Shown: positions 44,246 to 56,790 of the stretch, in pieces | Position numbering within the stretch: position 1 is the first letter of the stretch | Layout: every line of letters starts with the position of its first letter | NCBI GenBank assembly: GCA_031002005.1 | Contig: CM061919.1 | Coordinates: forward strand, 175,505,121-175,569,120 | Length of the DNA stretch: 64,000 nucleotides | From: Vandiemenella viatica | Taxonomy: Eukaryota; Arthropoda; Insecta; Orthoptera; Morabidae | Direction: 5' to 3' | Translations under genes and position numbers: made by a program | The notes under the pieces: model-generated | What the model saw: the letters and a program-made list of their open reading frames with translations, nothing else | Told to the model about the DNA's origin: nothing | The model's database searches: none

Positions 44246-46874
44246 CCTTCCGCCTTGATTTTAATAAATTAAATTAAAGGTACATTTTTGATTAGCCAAC
44301 GGTCATTCATTGAAGACATTGTCTTCAGCTCTGGCGAAACCAAAATTGTCTTCTGAACGTCTTCTTATTTCTAATGACTTCACACCCTTATTGTCTAATG
44401 GAGGAGTTGGAAATACTTTCTACATACGTACAGAAATTTGACGCTGTCTAGATGTTGCAGGTCACTGGCCACAAAGAAGGTGGAAACTCTGGGGTAATTG
44501 GCCGTGTGGCGTGGGTCTGCTACTCCGACATGGTTCTCTTTAATAATGGCGTTGTTTATAACTCAGTTCAATTTAATTTCACATTCCTTTCTACTGATAG
44601 GTATTAAACTACTACTACATTCTGTCAGTCTCATCATCTGTTAATTCTAAAATAGTGTTTCTGGCGGACAGAAACCTTGAAATACATAAATAATTACTGC
44701 TGGTCATGTCTTCCAGAGAGTGTAAAACACAGCTTTCAACAAAACTGGTCCAAGAATGATATCCCTGCAGTTGTTAAGCACATTGGCCGTACACAGTGGT
44801 TTGCTTCTACTGAAAATTCATTTGTGCTTTGTAACGTTACGGTAGTTTATTAGGGATTTTTTTAGCGTTTTTTTTTTTTGCCATGTTAAGGTGTTTTAGA
44901 GAGTGGAGAAATAATTTGAGAAACGCGCAGGAAAGTAGTTGCACCACCGATGCTTACTGGAAGAAGGGCTCCTTATGGAGGCGTCGGCTGCTTTGCACCA
45001 TATCCCGAAGGTCAGGAGAGGGTTGAGTGAGCTGGTAGGAGAGGGGCTGACATCGCCGAATCTAAGTGGCTGCGTATATCCCCCCTCCCCCCCCCCCTCC
45101 GGAGAAGACAAAGTTGTGAAAACGCAATCTTTAGCTGGTGTGAAGTATTGGTTATCTCGTACGGTAACTGAAATCATATCAACGTTTAACGGGGAGTAAG
45201 TGAAATTGACCGAGTGGTGTAACACGTCTCTTAGAAGGCTTGGTCAGCAAACTGTTTTTTGAATGGGTGACGACAATATAAAGTGTTTTTTAGGGTTATA
45301 GAAAACTCCCTAAGTAGAGACTATTCAACCAAGCGATTTTATATTAAATTTGTGCAAGTTTCGCGACCAGCGTAGTATATTTGCTTGTAGGACTTTTGTT
45401 TCGGATAAGGGTGAAGTTACTAGTTGTTCATTAGTCTGGCAATATTTCGACGATACATGTAGAGGAACTGAAATGAAATGTAAATAAATTTTAAGGGAAC
45501 AAGTTTGATTTGATAACACTTCCGTAACTTACAGCAAATAATTTTTTAGACCTTACTGAGAATAATAACTTATAGTAAATTTCAACTATAGTGTTCATTT
45601 TTTAACTTTGTGATGGCGGGAATCTTCTGATAATTTATCTATACATTTACATATAGGTCAGTGCCTTGTTTGAAAAGAAAGGACAGTTTGAAATAATGTA
45701 TCAGAGTATTATAAATATATTCCTTTCGATTTTTCCGTCGGTAGTTAAAAAATAGAAACCTTTCCTATCTCTGTGATGATAATTTGAATTGTGGGAGAAT
45801 GAAGTTCTTCTTGAAATTTAGGTTGCATCGAAGCCGCTGATCGTATTTAAGATTAGCAGCTCCTTCGAAAATACAACTATCTGCAAGCATTTAAATGCAT
45901 CTTCCAGATTTGAGGGAGTTTGTTTCGATAGGAATCATCTTACAACTTTCTACCGCTTATCATTGACATTTTCTCAAATGATTTAAAGATCTCCAGGGAT
46001 TATAATCTGAAATTTGTAATTATTGCCAAATCAGTAACTGTTGTTGTTACAGTGTTGGTTTCCAAACTTACAAGTTACTACTTTAGCAGTCTATTCTATT
46101 TATTTCGTATAACGACTAAATGTTAAAGTAAATGCCTGGTATTTATAAGAACGTCGATTAAATTCCTGCTTCAAGCCTTCTGACACAAGCCTTGGCCAAA
46201 ATCAACATGGATGAGCATTAGAGAAACTATTTTAAAAGTGTTGTCATCTTCTGAAAATTTCTTAACTCGAGTTTTTGAGCAGAATATGGTAACAGGTAGT
46301 TGTTCGTTGAACAAATTCCGCACACCATTCAGTAGCACCAAGCCAAGATCCAGCAGCGAATTGAACAATAAACTGAACACATAAGATATAAGATATAGGT
46401 TATCAAAATTTGGGAGAGGGAGGTAGGTTACGCCGCAACTTGAAACTAAAAAACCTTTATCCTAACATCATATATTTAGAGAGTTTCCTCTGAAATAGCA
46501 TTGTTAGCACGGAAGAAGTAGCTATTTACATTTTTAATAATAAAATTGAGGCCGGGGAGGATAGGGGATTGTAGGATTTGTTCTTTTAACGGAAGGGGGC
46601 TTGGAAACTATTATTTTGTTGAAAGGGAGGTGTGGTAGGAAAACGTTTGGGAACCGAAACTCTAAGAGAAGAGTCGAAACCGTTGTTTCAATCACAATAG
46701 CTGTGTTAATTCTTATTGTAGAAATAAATTTCTAAGAAACTTCTTTTCGTATTTGAAATGTATCGAAACCCAAATTTCATTTGAAAAAGTATCAGTATGG
46801 CGGATTTCAAGATGTCGATCATCATTTGGGACCCGTGGCAAATTCATCAGATGAGCGACTTTTTATCTCTATTA
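44246..46874. other. unannotated stretch
   Basis: Short frames, a T run near 44870 and a C run at 45080-45100. No gene or known repeat is recognised. Confidence 0.5.
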
Positions 46875-47033
46875 TTGTACCGGGCGGCGACAGGTGACAA
46901 TGGGCGGAGGCCCTCCCCCACCTCCCCCCCACACCTCCACCCCCCTGCCCCGCCCTGTCGGGTCATTGGAAGCCCCATGGGTGGCAGCCCGTGGCATTTT
47001 GCCCGTCCTGCCACCCTAATATTACGCCACTGT
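46875..47033. mobile_element. possible hAT-type MITE fragment
   Basis: The right end GCCACCCTAATATTACGCCACTG reads inversely as a CAGTGGCGTAA start, as in many hAT ends, and is followed by TATTATAT. The left end near GTACCGGGCGGCGAC is not a clean partner, so the left terminus is probably lost. Confidence 0.35.
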
Positions 47034-47250
47034 ATTATATCCTAACAAATAAGATATCCCACACTAAATTATTGTAGGATAGCTGACTTTCAAATTTTCT
47101 CTCGCATTTCTGCAGTGAAAAGATGTTGTTGCGCGATGTGACTCTACTCGAATTTTCAAAAATTTCGTCGCTCGATTAAAATCTAATCGGATCAAAGTCT
47201 TTATAAATTTGTCTGGTTCTTCTCGTTAACGTTCATTAGAGCAGGGAGAG

Positions 47251-47500
47251 GATTTTTTTTTTTTATCATTAATCCCTTTACTCCTCGTCGACGTCGAGGT
47301 CATTAAATGCGGGAAAGGACTAGGGGCAGGGAATGGGGAGGAATTCAGCCATGCCCTTCTCAAGGGACCATCCCGGCATTCGCGTGGAGTGATTTAGGGA
47401 AACCATGGAAAACCCAAACCTGGATGATTGGACCGGGATTCGAACCCACGTCCTCCCGCATGCGAGGCCAGAGTGTTACCGTTCACCCACCACGCTCGGT
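47251..47500 (-). mobile_element. SINE family A, copy at 47 kb
   Basis: The target duplication AGGGAGAG lies at 47243-47250 and 47501-47508. The T run 47253-47264 is the A-tail, and the head has the GGTTCGAATCCC B-box. It is close to full length (about 250 bp). Confidence 0.88.
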
Positions 47501-47547
47501 AGGGAGAGATTTGAAGGAATTCGACTGGAAATAAATCGATTATTTCG

Positions 47548-47682
47548 ATTTGAAGGAACCATTCCGGTATTCACCTAGAGTGATTTCACGAAACCTAGTA
47601 AAATCGAAATTTGAATAGCCGTGCCAAGAATCGAACGACGGCTCTTCAGAATAACAGTCCCGAATTTTAACCATGCTCGGTG
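47548..47682 (-). repeat. second, degraded SINE A fragment
   Basis: The order AACCATTCCGGTATTCACC, GTGATTTCACGAAACC, AATCGAACGACGGCTC and ACCATGCTCGGTG parallels the head and middle of SINE A. It lies directly downstream of the previous copy, with more mutations. Confidence 0.65.
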
Positions 47683-47842
47683 AGATATAAGTGATGAAAT
47701 ATAAATTCAGATATATAACGTCAGAGTGTAATTATTGTTGATTTCTTGCGTGCACTATAAATAGGGGGCAAAAAGCATTTCAACGGATAGAGCGTATCTA
47801 AATTCACAATAACTTTTGTAGGAACGATGTTTTCCCAATATA

Positions 47843-47890
<48 letters not shown>
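47843..47890. repeat. (AT)n(GT)n microsatellite
   Basis: An AT run at 47843-47858 is followed by GT repeats to 47890. The opposing frame with poly-TH translation is an artefact of it. Confidence 0.97.
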
Positions 47891-47892
<2 letters not shown>

Positions 47893-48282
47893 TGTTTCTC
47901 TGCAAACAGACGTTTCTGGAGCAAGCGCGAGATAATAGTCGCGCCGTCGTATTTCACGCGCGTTATGCATCTTGTGTTCAATTTGCTCCGAGCAAGCCGG
48001 CTATTGTATTCAAATAGAACGCTGACAGGCTGCTCGTTAACAGGGCAGTCTTTGACCTCCTCGCTTCCTAACAACGCTGCCTTGTCAAACAACAAGAGCC
48101 TTTTTTCTGTTTTTTTAATGCTGATGACTGTTTACAATTATTTACAGAGATAACAGTACTAAAATACTCAACAGTAAAGTTAACTTTGTCGCAGAAGTAT
48201 ACAAAACGAATAACGAGGAGTATATTGTCTTACATCTGAAATTATCGATTATCCGCAGTTATTAATTACTAGTGTAAGCCCG

Positions 48283-48317
<35 letters not shown>

Positions 48318-48631
48318 TATGGTCGGTCACAGGTCTAGGATAGTTTCCGTTTGTTGGGTCAAAGGTTATAGTAGTTTGATCGAACTAGACCCGTGTTTCA
48401 CCCTAAGGATTCACTATGCAAAATTTGAATAAAATCTCTTGTACCTGAAGAACTTAAATTATTAATAGACGTTATAAACACTAACTGAGGCGATCCCGCA
48501 ATCGTTCGGTATAATCGTTTCGAAGGTCGTTTTTGCATAGTGTAATCTTTGGTCATCGTGTCCATAGCACGGAGGAAGGAAATCCTCCATAGTCCATAGT
48601 GGCCAGAGAACTTTACAAAGATTATTAAATA
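47891..48631. other. unannotated stretch before the gap
   Basis: It contains a 32-base T run at 48284-48315, possibly the tail of a minus-strand retroelement, and ends at the N gap. Confidence 0.5.
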
Positions 48632-49631
48632 NNNNNNNNNNNNNNNNNNNNNNNNNNNNNNNNNNNNNNNNNNNNNNNNNNNNNNNNNNNNNNNNNNNNN
48701 NNNNNNNNNNNNNNNNNNNNNNNNNNNNNNNNNNNNNNNNNNNNNNNNNNNNNNNNNNNNNNNNNNNNNNNNNNNNNNNNNNNNNNNNNNNNNNNNNNNN
48801 NNNNNNNNNNNNNNNNNNNNNNNNNNNNNNNNNNNNNNNNNNNNNNNNNNNNNNNNNNNNNNNNNNNNNNNNNNNNNNNNNNNNNNNNNNNNNNNNNNNN
48901 NNNNNNNNNNNNNNNNNNNNNNNNNNNNNNNNNNNNNNNNNNNNNNNNNNNNNNNNNNNNNNNNNNNNNNNNNNNNNNNNNNNNNNNNNNNNNNNNNNNN
49001 NNNNNNNNNNNNNNNNNNNNNNNNNNNNNNNNNNNNNNNNNNNNNNNNNNNNNNNNNNNNNNNNNNNNNNNNNNNNNNNNNNNNNNNNNNNNNNNNNNNN
49101 NNNNNNNNNNNNNNNNNNNNNNNNNNNNNNNNNNNNNNNNNNNNNNNNNNNNNNNNNNNNNNNNNNNNNNNNNNNNNNNNNNNNNNNNNNNNNNNNNNNN
49201 NNNNNNNNNNNNNNNNNNNNNNNNNNNNNNNNNNNNNNNNNNNNNNNNNNNNNNNNNNNNNNNNNNNNNNNNNNNNNNNNNNNNNNNNNNNNNNNNNNNN
49301 NNNNNNNNNNNNNNNNNNNNNNNNNNNNNNNNNNNNNNNNNNNNNNNNNNNNNNNNNNNNNNNNNNNNNNNNNNNNNNNNNNNNNNNNNNNNNNNNNNNN
49401 NNNNNNNNNNNNNNNNNNNNNNNNNNNNNNNNNNNNNNNNNNNNNNNNNNNNNNNNNNNNNNNNNNNNNNNNNNNNNNNNNNNNNNNNNNNNNNNNNNNN
49501 NNNNNNNNNNNNNNNNNNNNNNNNNNNNNNNNNNNNNNNNNNNNNNNNNNNNNNNNNNNNNNNNNNNNNNNNNNNNNNNNNNNNNNNNNNNNNNNNNNNN
49601 NNNNNNNNNNNNNNNNNNNNNNNNNNNNNNN
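48632..49631. other. assembly gap (1000 N)
   Basis: Exactly 1000 undetermined bases. The round number suggests a placeholder or rounded estimate, so distances across it are not reliable. Confidence 0.99.
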
Positions 49632-50222
49632 GTAGCTACAACGCCTGAAAAAAAAAAAGAATAATTCTCTTACCTGATTTCGTTTTTAAGCATAAAAACT
49701 AAATTATTATAAATATTTGTATAATTTGTAAAAGGTTTAACCAAAATCGATAAATGAGTTATTATTTTAAAGATTAAGTTCTTTGCTTTGGCAACATCAT
49801 TAATGAAGAAAGGAATATTTCGAAATTCAACGCGTAAATGGCAAAATTATGAACAATAATACACACAGGTACGCGATAGTTCTGATTCAAGCTGATAGGC
49901 TTCGCTGGCATCGATCAAGAATAAACGCATTACCGCCAGATAGCAGCACCGCATATCACGTAGAAATTGTTAACTGTGTGTGTTTTCTAGAGCAAGGAGC
50001 TTTTCGGATTTTTTGTTTCTGTTACGATAATTTCTAATTGTTTCTTATGACGTTGTAATTGTTTTGCTATGTATCTATTTTAGCTAACAAATTAACAGTT
50101 GCTACCAATGAACCCGTTCCTCTTTCATCCTACTTCTAACAATCAACGTCGATATTCACCGTATATTTTTCGCGAAACTTTAGTAGTTAGTACAAATGCA
50201 AAAATATTATACTTATATATTA
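49632..50222. other. unannotated spacer
   Basis: AT-rich, no credible frame or repeat. Confidence 0.5.
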
Positions 50223-50982
50223 CTAGATGTTACCCGCGACTTCGCACCCGTGGATTTAGAATTTGATTGCTAGAATTGGATACACAAAGCTGAAAGTTAC
50301 CTAAGATATGTCGGCATAATATGAAGGGAACGCTATCAATATACCATTCTACCGTCGAACTTGTCTCATTTATTCATATCGGGAAAAAGTACCCTATTTC
50401 GTTCCTAATGATACAAAGTATTTCGGTATATTGGTATGAACAAACGTCAAAACGTAAAAAAAAAGGATGGAAACTTACTTTCGCATATATAATATTATCA
50501 GTTTAGATCATACAAAAACTGCCTTTGGAACCAGTATACCCTGAACAAAGTAAACGCTTAGGGCACTATTCTATCGCCAAAGATTTGCCAGAACATGGTA
50601 TCCTTACATAAAAAATCCTAAGTTTGGCTCAAAATATGAAAAACAATTCATAAAGAAGTTTGCTCCCAGTTGGGACTTGAACCCGAAGCCACACGGGAGT
50701 TTTCTAAAGAAGTAAGCACGTTACCCCTGCGCTACGCTGCCATTGCTTACAAAGACTTATAGATATTATGCGTTTGTCTTTCACAGTTCAGATAGTTTTC
50801 ATAATTTAATGACAATATGTTCTTATCTATACAGAATATGGTATCCCATGTCCATCCTAATGTCTAATAGCATCTCCTTGTCAAATTTCATCACGATTGG
50901 AGTAGCCGTTTAGCCCAAGAAAAGTAACAAACAGACAGACGGACAGACAGAGTTAATTTCGCGTTTATAATATTAGTATAGA
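50223..50982 (-). mobile_element. non-autonomous Helitron with a tRNA-like insert
   Basis: The minus strand begins TCTATACTAATATTATAAAC (from 50982) and ends in CTAG (50226-50223), preceded by a CGGGTGCGAAGTCGCGGG hairpin. It lies between A and T. TTTGTTACTTTTCTTGGGCT and ATGATGAAATTTGACAAGGA-like text near the 5' end is typical of insect Helitrons. At 760 bp it has no Rep. Confidence 0.88.
50660..50745 (-). other. tRNA-like sequence inside the Helitron
   Basis: The minus strand reads GGCAGCGTAGCGCAGGGGTA (A-box region), an insert, then GGCTTCGGGTTCAAGTCCC (B-box) and a closing CAACTGGGAGC. The variable part is longer than in a normal tRNA and the acceptor stem does not pair well, so I call it tRNA-like, not a tRNA gene. 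It could supply an internal RNA polymerase III promoter. Confidence 0.6.
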
Positions 50983-51075
50983 TATACCCGGTTAAAGATA
51001 GTATAGCCACTGTCCATTGCGGAACTGATTCGAGAAAAGCATTTAGGGGTGTACACGCAACGAAGTCTATAAACA

Positions 51076-51132
51076 GTATCGCTACTATGTCTATAGACCG
51101 TTCCTGAAACCGTCTATAGACAATCGCGATAC
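51076..51132. repeat. imperfect palindrome built on GTCTATAGAC
   Basis: GTATCGC...TGTCTATAGAC (51076-51098) pairs with GTCTATAGACAATCGCGATAC (51112-51132) around a 13-base spacer. GTCTATAGAC is itself palindromic. Weaker pairing may extend outwards (GTGTACACGC / GTGTGAACGG). Probably a small MITE. Confidence 0.65.
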
Positions 51133-51234
51133 TCTGTCTCCTAGTGTGAACGGAGCTTTATTGAAGTATTTCGAGGGCGTCAGGACTGTCCTGTTTGTGG
51201 GCAAGTGCCAAAAATTTGTTTACAAAAACTTCCC

Positions 51235-53331
51235 TCACATTTGCATTAATATTATAAATCCAAGAGTATTTCTGTCTTTCTATTTGTTACGTTTTCACGA
51301 CTAAACCGCTAACCGATCTTGATGAAATTTGACAAGGAAACACTAAGAATAATTAGGAAGGACATAGGATTCATTTTGTCACTGATTATTAAAAACTAAC
51401 CAAACGGTGACTAACAGACGGATAGTCTGTGCAAGTCTCTGTAATGTGATGTTAGTCGCTAAGGCTTTGTTTCTTTCGCAATCAGTTAAGACACTGAGAG
51501 CAGTAGCTTACAAAAGACGTGTTTTTCCTATGTTTTTTATAGGTAGTTACCTCCCACAAAGGCTATGTATCTTAGCAAGGGACAGCAAAACCAAATACGT
51601 TGTATACAAAACGCCTTTGATATATGATGTCCTCAGAAACTGACATATATTTAAACCACAAACCAAAATCATTCGGAGAAATTATGGTAGGTAGTTTGCT
51701 GCTATTTTTAAACATGTTGCAAATTTGTTTTCTTCATGAGTAGGGTTCAGGTCCTTATGACAAATCATATTTCTTTTCATGACTTCTTTTTTAGTTGTAA
51801 TGCTGAATTTATCACTGATTAAACATTTCTGTTCGTATTTAAATGTATTTCAGACAGCATATAAATCCACATTCAAGCGATTTTCCTAGTTTTGGTCATA
51901 CTACGATAATATGGTAATATTGTGAGGAAAAATCTGTTAAGTTTTAATAGTACCAGGAATTCACTAGAAGTTATAGATGAGAACAGATAAAGATAATTAT
52001 TCACATAAGTGTACTCCTATTATACATTGGAAGTAACAAAACTAATTGTCACTGAATTCGTCAGAATTCACCAGTCGGAAATAAAAGTTATACATTATTA
52101 TCACTCTCTAAACAAATGCGTAGAGATGGTCCAATTCTACGAGCTTGTGGGTCCTGAAAAGGACCTTCTGGCTCCTTTTTGTGTATCCTTTGACCGAGAG
52201 GTCTATTCAGACAGTTCGGTCTCATCTTATCGCTGTTGCTTTCTTAGCACCACCCAGGGGTCACGTGTAGGGCAATTGAGGTTATACCTACGGACGTGAA
52301 GCAACTTAGACAATGAACAATGGCGGAAATCCATGATGCGTCGATCAGTGCAGTTGACTGGATTAAAACATTAGATCTCGAGATATGAAATTGTACAAGC
52401 TTGTCATATGTATATTTCCTATTGTGTATCTCATAAATAATCATACGATAAAAAAAAAAAAAAAACTCTCTAAACGTTTATGTTCCGTCCCTCTTTTAAT
52501 CTCGACAATGCAGCAGCAGCAGCATACATGCGTCGATCCGCGTCAATCAATGTCTCATTGTCACCAGTACTTCTGAAAATAATCCACAGTCAGTGTTAAA
52601 TTTGCTGATCAGTGAGTACCAAGTCGAAAGCAAAATTTTCTGAAAGTGTTAAGTTATGGAGTGACGTAAAATAATTTGGAGAGGAGTATTTTAGTACAAG
52701 CCAAAGAGTTGTTTTCTGTAAATTATGCGAAATTTAAGTGACTTCATCAAATTTAATTTTTCAGTGGTGCAGTGAGTACATGAAAGTAAATTAGGCCGTT
52801 AGGACGCTATTAGATAAAAATAGATGGTGTATAATTGAGCATATTTTGATTTATAATAAATTTAAATGATTGATCATTTTAGGTCATATTTACCAGTTTT
52901 TAAGGTCATATTTGCATCCATATTTCTCCATTTTTTTGGTCATAAAGATCCGAACCCTATTCATGAGACATGTTGAATTGTAGAATTATATGGGGCACCT
53001 TATACGTTTTCTATATCCAATTTTTTTTTTTTTTTTTTTTACTTGTGTTTTTACGCCTAGTCAACGTCGTAGTCATTAGAGGCGGGATGGGACTGGGGAC
53101 AAGGAACGGGAAGGAATTCGGTCATGGCCTTTTTTAGGAAGCATCCCAGCATCTGCCTGGAGTGATTTGGGGAAACCATGTGAAACCCAAATCTCTATGC
53201 CCAGACGGGTATTCGAACCGGCGTCCTCCGAATACGAGGCCAGAGCGCTAACCGTTCACCGACCACGCTCGATACCAATTCTACCAATAAAACTGTAACT
53301 CCACGCGAATGAAGTCGCGGGTGACAGCTAG
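51235..53331 (+). mobile_element. candidate Helitron, plus strand, non-coding
   Basis: The 3' end GAAGTCGCGGGTGACAGCTA plus G (CTAG at 53328-53331, then T) is a typical Helitron hairpin and terminus. About 2.1 kb upstream, ATTAATATTATAAATCC and GACTAAACCGCTAACCGATC with TTGATGAAATTTGACAAGG (51247-51345) match the 5' region style of the Helitron at 50223. The TC start at 51235 is my best guess, and the preceding base is C rather than A, so the 5' end is uncertain. No Rep is visible, and a SINE is nested near its 3' end. Confidence 0.55.
53021..53271 (-). mobile_element. SINE family A, copy at 53 kb
   Basis: The T run 53021-53040 is the A-tail, and the head has GGTTCGAATACCC (a B-box with a change). 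The imperfect target duplication is ATATCCAA (53013-53020) / GATACCAA (53271-53278). It is nested 57 bases before the Helitron 3' end. Confidence 0.85.
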
Positions 53332-53389
53332 TCTCTCAGTGTTCGACCTGGGAGTGGCATCAGCGATGATGTCTAGTCTGTCACCTCGT

Positions 53390-53620
53390 GCGTCAGTTAA
53401 TTGCAACCCCCTCCCCCCTGGGCCGTCGCAGCGTGTCCTCTATCGAGCGAGGGTGGCTGGGCCAGACCCGAACTGGGTCAGTCCATCACGACCCAGCCCG
53501 GCTGGCCTGCACAAATAGGCTGCACTGCAGCTAGGCGGCCCGGGCCTTGTCTAGCCTAGATCCGACCGTGGGCGGGGCAGACGGCACTCTCTCTGTCTGG
53601 CGTCCCACTTCGCATCGGGA
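53390..53620. other. GC-rich block
   Basis: A GC-rich island in AT-rich surroundings, rich in GGCCCGGGCC-like and GACCCAGCCCGGC text. It shares CGTCAGTTAATT with the start of the GC block at 25678-25690, but otherwise similarity is unclear. Function unknown. Confidence 0.4.
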
Positions 53621-54361
53621 GGTTTTCTATGAAACGTCATTTAGTCTGCGCTAGACAACTTCTCTCGTAACAATAAACCAAGGACGTCTATACCTGTTGA
53701 TGCATTTCAATTACTTGATTCGCTAACAGCAAATTAAATCGGACACTCTGTGATTTAAACTTTCACCAAAGTATTCTCTTTGATTTCTCAAATTATCTGA
53801 CAGAAGAAACTTTTCACTACATCCCCATAATAAATTTATGACATACTTATCACTTCACTCTTATTAACCCGTCGAAACTTTTAGGAAACTTTGGATTTCA
53901 TCTTTCAAAGATTTTTCAATTGACAGTGAAACACAGTTTATGGCATTGTGTTAAAGTATTTATTGTTTTACTTGATCGTCCTTTTTGACTAGAGCCAGCT
54001 TGTAAGGATAGCCTACGAGGAGAATCAAAAGAAAGAAAATAAATAAAGAAAACTCGCTACACTGATTATTCTCCATTTGTAATCTGTAACATAGTGTGTG
54101 CTTCATAGATTTAAACAGTACTATACAGAAATTTTTATCGTTCTGCCATACAGAATTAAAGTCCCGCTATTTTATTTTTACCTTCATACTTTATGCATTA
54201 TTCTTTACGATCAAAATTATATCTCCATTCTCTTTTAACTACGATTTCTCAGTTAAAAAAAAATAGTTTCTTAGCTACAGTCTTTCATTTCTTGCTGCTT
54301 TCTTAAACTGTGCGCCTATGTTTCACAACAGATTGCATATTTTTTACACTGAGTTGTGTGG
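53621..54361. other. unannotated stretch
   Basis: AT-rich, nothing recognised. Confidence 0.5.
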
Positions 54362-55590
54362 CAACCCGGGGCACAATTGAGAATCGGGGCGCAATGAGGT
54401 TCGGCGTTGTTCGGTGTCAAGCAGATGCTGCCAACGAACGGCAATAAATAAAACTAGACCAACCTATTGCTGCTGAACTACAACAGCCATGTTAATTTAA
54501 TTTTCTGGGGCGTTAATGTGTGAAGTTTTCGCTGCCTGTGTTCCCTCTCCCGGTGATTTTGTAACCAAGGTAAGCTATTTACACTTGTTAGCATTACAAG
54601 TATAGTTAGTACAAGCTTGAACTACATTTAAGTGTCTTTAGTTTGGTGTAGTTAAATGTTTGTTTACGTATCTTTCTCGAGTGCCCTTACGTCTCTAATC
54701 TGAATCGTGTCCCTGGGCGGAACTGGTAGGGCGCAATGGGGAAGCACTCCATTCTGACACGCTATTGGGACGCGCTTGCGTGGCAAGTGGGTCTTTTGTT
54801 TCATGTTTCACCTGATATTCTAGTACTTATTCCGAAAGATAAAGAAAGCATGAAAAGAACGAATCGGAAGAGGAGAAAGACCGCTGTTTTTACAGATTCC
54901 TCAAGCATAAAGAGTTAGAAGCCACTGTTAAGGAAAAAGAATAAAAGAACTTTGCCAAAGAAGAAAAAGCAATGATAAAATTACTTAAGAACGAGAATAA
55001 AATTAACAATGGAAAAAAATGAAAGTGCCTGAAGAAAAATGGAAGAAAGGAGGAGCTGAAGAGGGAACCTAAAACTAATGACAGTGATTCTAGGGATTGT
55101 TCTGACCGTGAGTGTTTATTTTACTCACAGTGAGTTGACACTTGGGTCGCTTGTTCCATTTGCAAAACTGTCGCTGTGTGGCAATAGATAGCGAATATGA
55201 TGAGGCTGTCCTAGTGTGTGTATTTTGTGAATAGGCTTAAGAAAAGGACACAGTCAATAAAAACTGAAGTTAGAACTTTAAAGACACTTAGAAGTTGATA
55301 AATATAGTTCAAAGTTATTTTTCCACATTTTCATTCGTTTTATGTTTTCATAATTACTTGCTCTAAACACCCCTTTCCACCCCATGACCGAGAAAGAACG
55401 GGGCAAATGACATAATTTTCTGTTTTTGAAAAATAAAAATATTGTTCTTTTAATTTCTCACAATATTATTGTATTATTGTATTTTATTGTATTATTGTTC
55501 ATAGAAAAATTTGCAGATCTCTTAATTCACCCTTTTGTATTTTTAAAACATATTTTTAATTTGGTACCCCGTTCTGCCCCAGATTCCCCT
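54362..55590 (+). mobile_element. pogo/Tigger-like element fossil
   Basis: The left region has two GGGGC(A/G)CAAT-type motifs (CGGGGCACAATTGAG, CGGGGCGCAATGAGG, 54368-54402). The right region has their inverse partners (ACGGGGCAAATGACAT and CCCGTTCTGCCCC, 55395-55585). Inside, a lysine-rich stretch (KRTNRKRRKTAVF, about 54850-54900) and later a WVACSIC and VCVFCE pair in different frames resemble the basic region and C-terminal zinc-binding end of jerky/Tigger-type transposases. The DDE core is not visible. Family assignment is tentative. Confidence 0.45.
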
Positions 55591-55643
55591 TTATATACAT
55601 TAATTTAGAAACACATTAATGTTGTATTTATTATTGTGTTATA

Positions 55644-56790
55644 CACTACTGTTTGTGGAAATCGCAGTACCCAAAAGGAATGATCTGAATTGCTCCAAAA
55701 TCGGAGGATGTGTAGAACAGTTGAGCCATAATAACTGATTAAAACTGCAGAGAGATGGAGTGCACGTAGGCCTAGCAGCCCTCAGTCGGTGAAGAGCCGT
55801 TAAACCGACTGGAAACGTTTAAGTGAGTGAAGGTATGCTTTATCGACGGTATAGGGCGCAATATCAGTATATATGTGTGGCTTCGAACGATGCAGAATGA
55901 TCGGTCTCCGGGAAATGGGTTTGTCGTACCATCATATTGCGGCTCGTACAAGACTCGCTGCTGCGACAGTTATGAGTGTGTGAAACCAGTGGATGGAAGG
56001 AGACATCATATAGCTACGAGTGAGTACAGCCGGGGATGACCGCCACCTTGTCAACATGGCCGCAACCGACACAACAGCTTCCTTCAAACTGTTGGTTTGA
56101 CGTTGAAGCACTGCACGGGTGTGGACATGTCTACGTTGATGGTTGGACACCGTCTGGTGAGGACTGGCATGTCATTACGTCTTCCATAAACCAGGCTGCA
56201 ATGGGTACTTGAATGCCGTCATTGGCGTAATGAGTGGTTAAATATAGTGTCATAGGATGAACTTGTATTACAGTGACAGCCGCTACCGTGGTGAAAGTAT
56301 TCGGGCAGACTGAATTGTTGAGTGGTATAGGGAGGTTTTAGAGCACGAGGCAATGCCCCTCCTGTAATCAGTTCCACATGTCATATTTCAGCAGGACAAT
56401 GCCCGTTCACCTGTAGTGAGTAATGAACAAGTCTTCTACTAACAACGACAGGTACCACTGCTTCCCCGACCTGCATGTCGTCCATAGAACATGTCTGGAT
56501 AATGGTCGGTCAGAAACATGTTCGCTCTAGTCTTTATGCAGTCACTGTCGATGCTTTGTGGATCCGCATACAAATCGCGTTGCAGTGTGTTCCTAGCAGC
56601 ATAAATAGGCTCTCTACTTCCAGAGACTTTGATTGCACCACACGGCGGCTTCACACAGTATTGATTAACTCACAATGAAAGTGCGTGTACAGTTCTATAT
56701 CTCTAATCATTTGTGTTTTGTCATGTCCCTAATCTGCAGGAATAAATTTCACTGTGATCACATGTCTCCTTCTTTTCACGAACAGAAGTG
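55644..56790 (+). mobile_element. Tc1-like element, copy 2, heavily decayed
   Basis: The left end CACTACTGTTTGTGG follows TA at 55642-55643. The right end CACGAACAGAAGTG stops at 56790, where the TA has become TG. The interior aligns with the Tc1 at 22920-24288 (for example the GTAGGCCTAGCAGC and CAGGACAATGCCCG segments) with many indels. QQDNARSP (about 56391-56416) and a later frame with SIEHVWIMVGQ (about 56478-56510) are remnants of the second Asp and the Glu motif. Confidence 0.8.

Noticed and set aside
47721..48095. 124-codon minus-strand frame with a His-Thr repeat
   Set aside because: The repeat is the GT microsatellite at 47858-47890 read on the other strand, and the rest has no protein-like feature.
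48632..49631. possible large low-complexity array
   Set aside because: The bases are all N. This is an assembly gap and nothing can be inferred from it.
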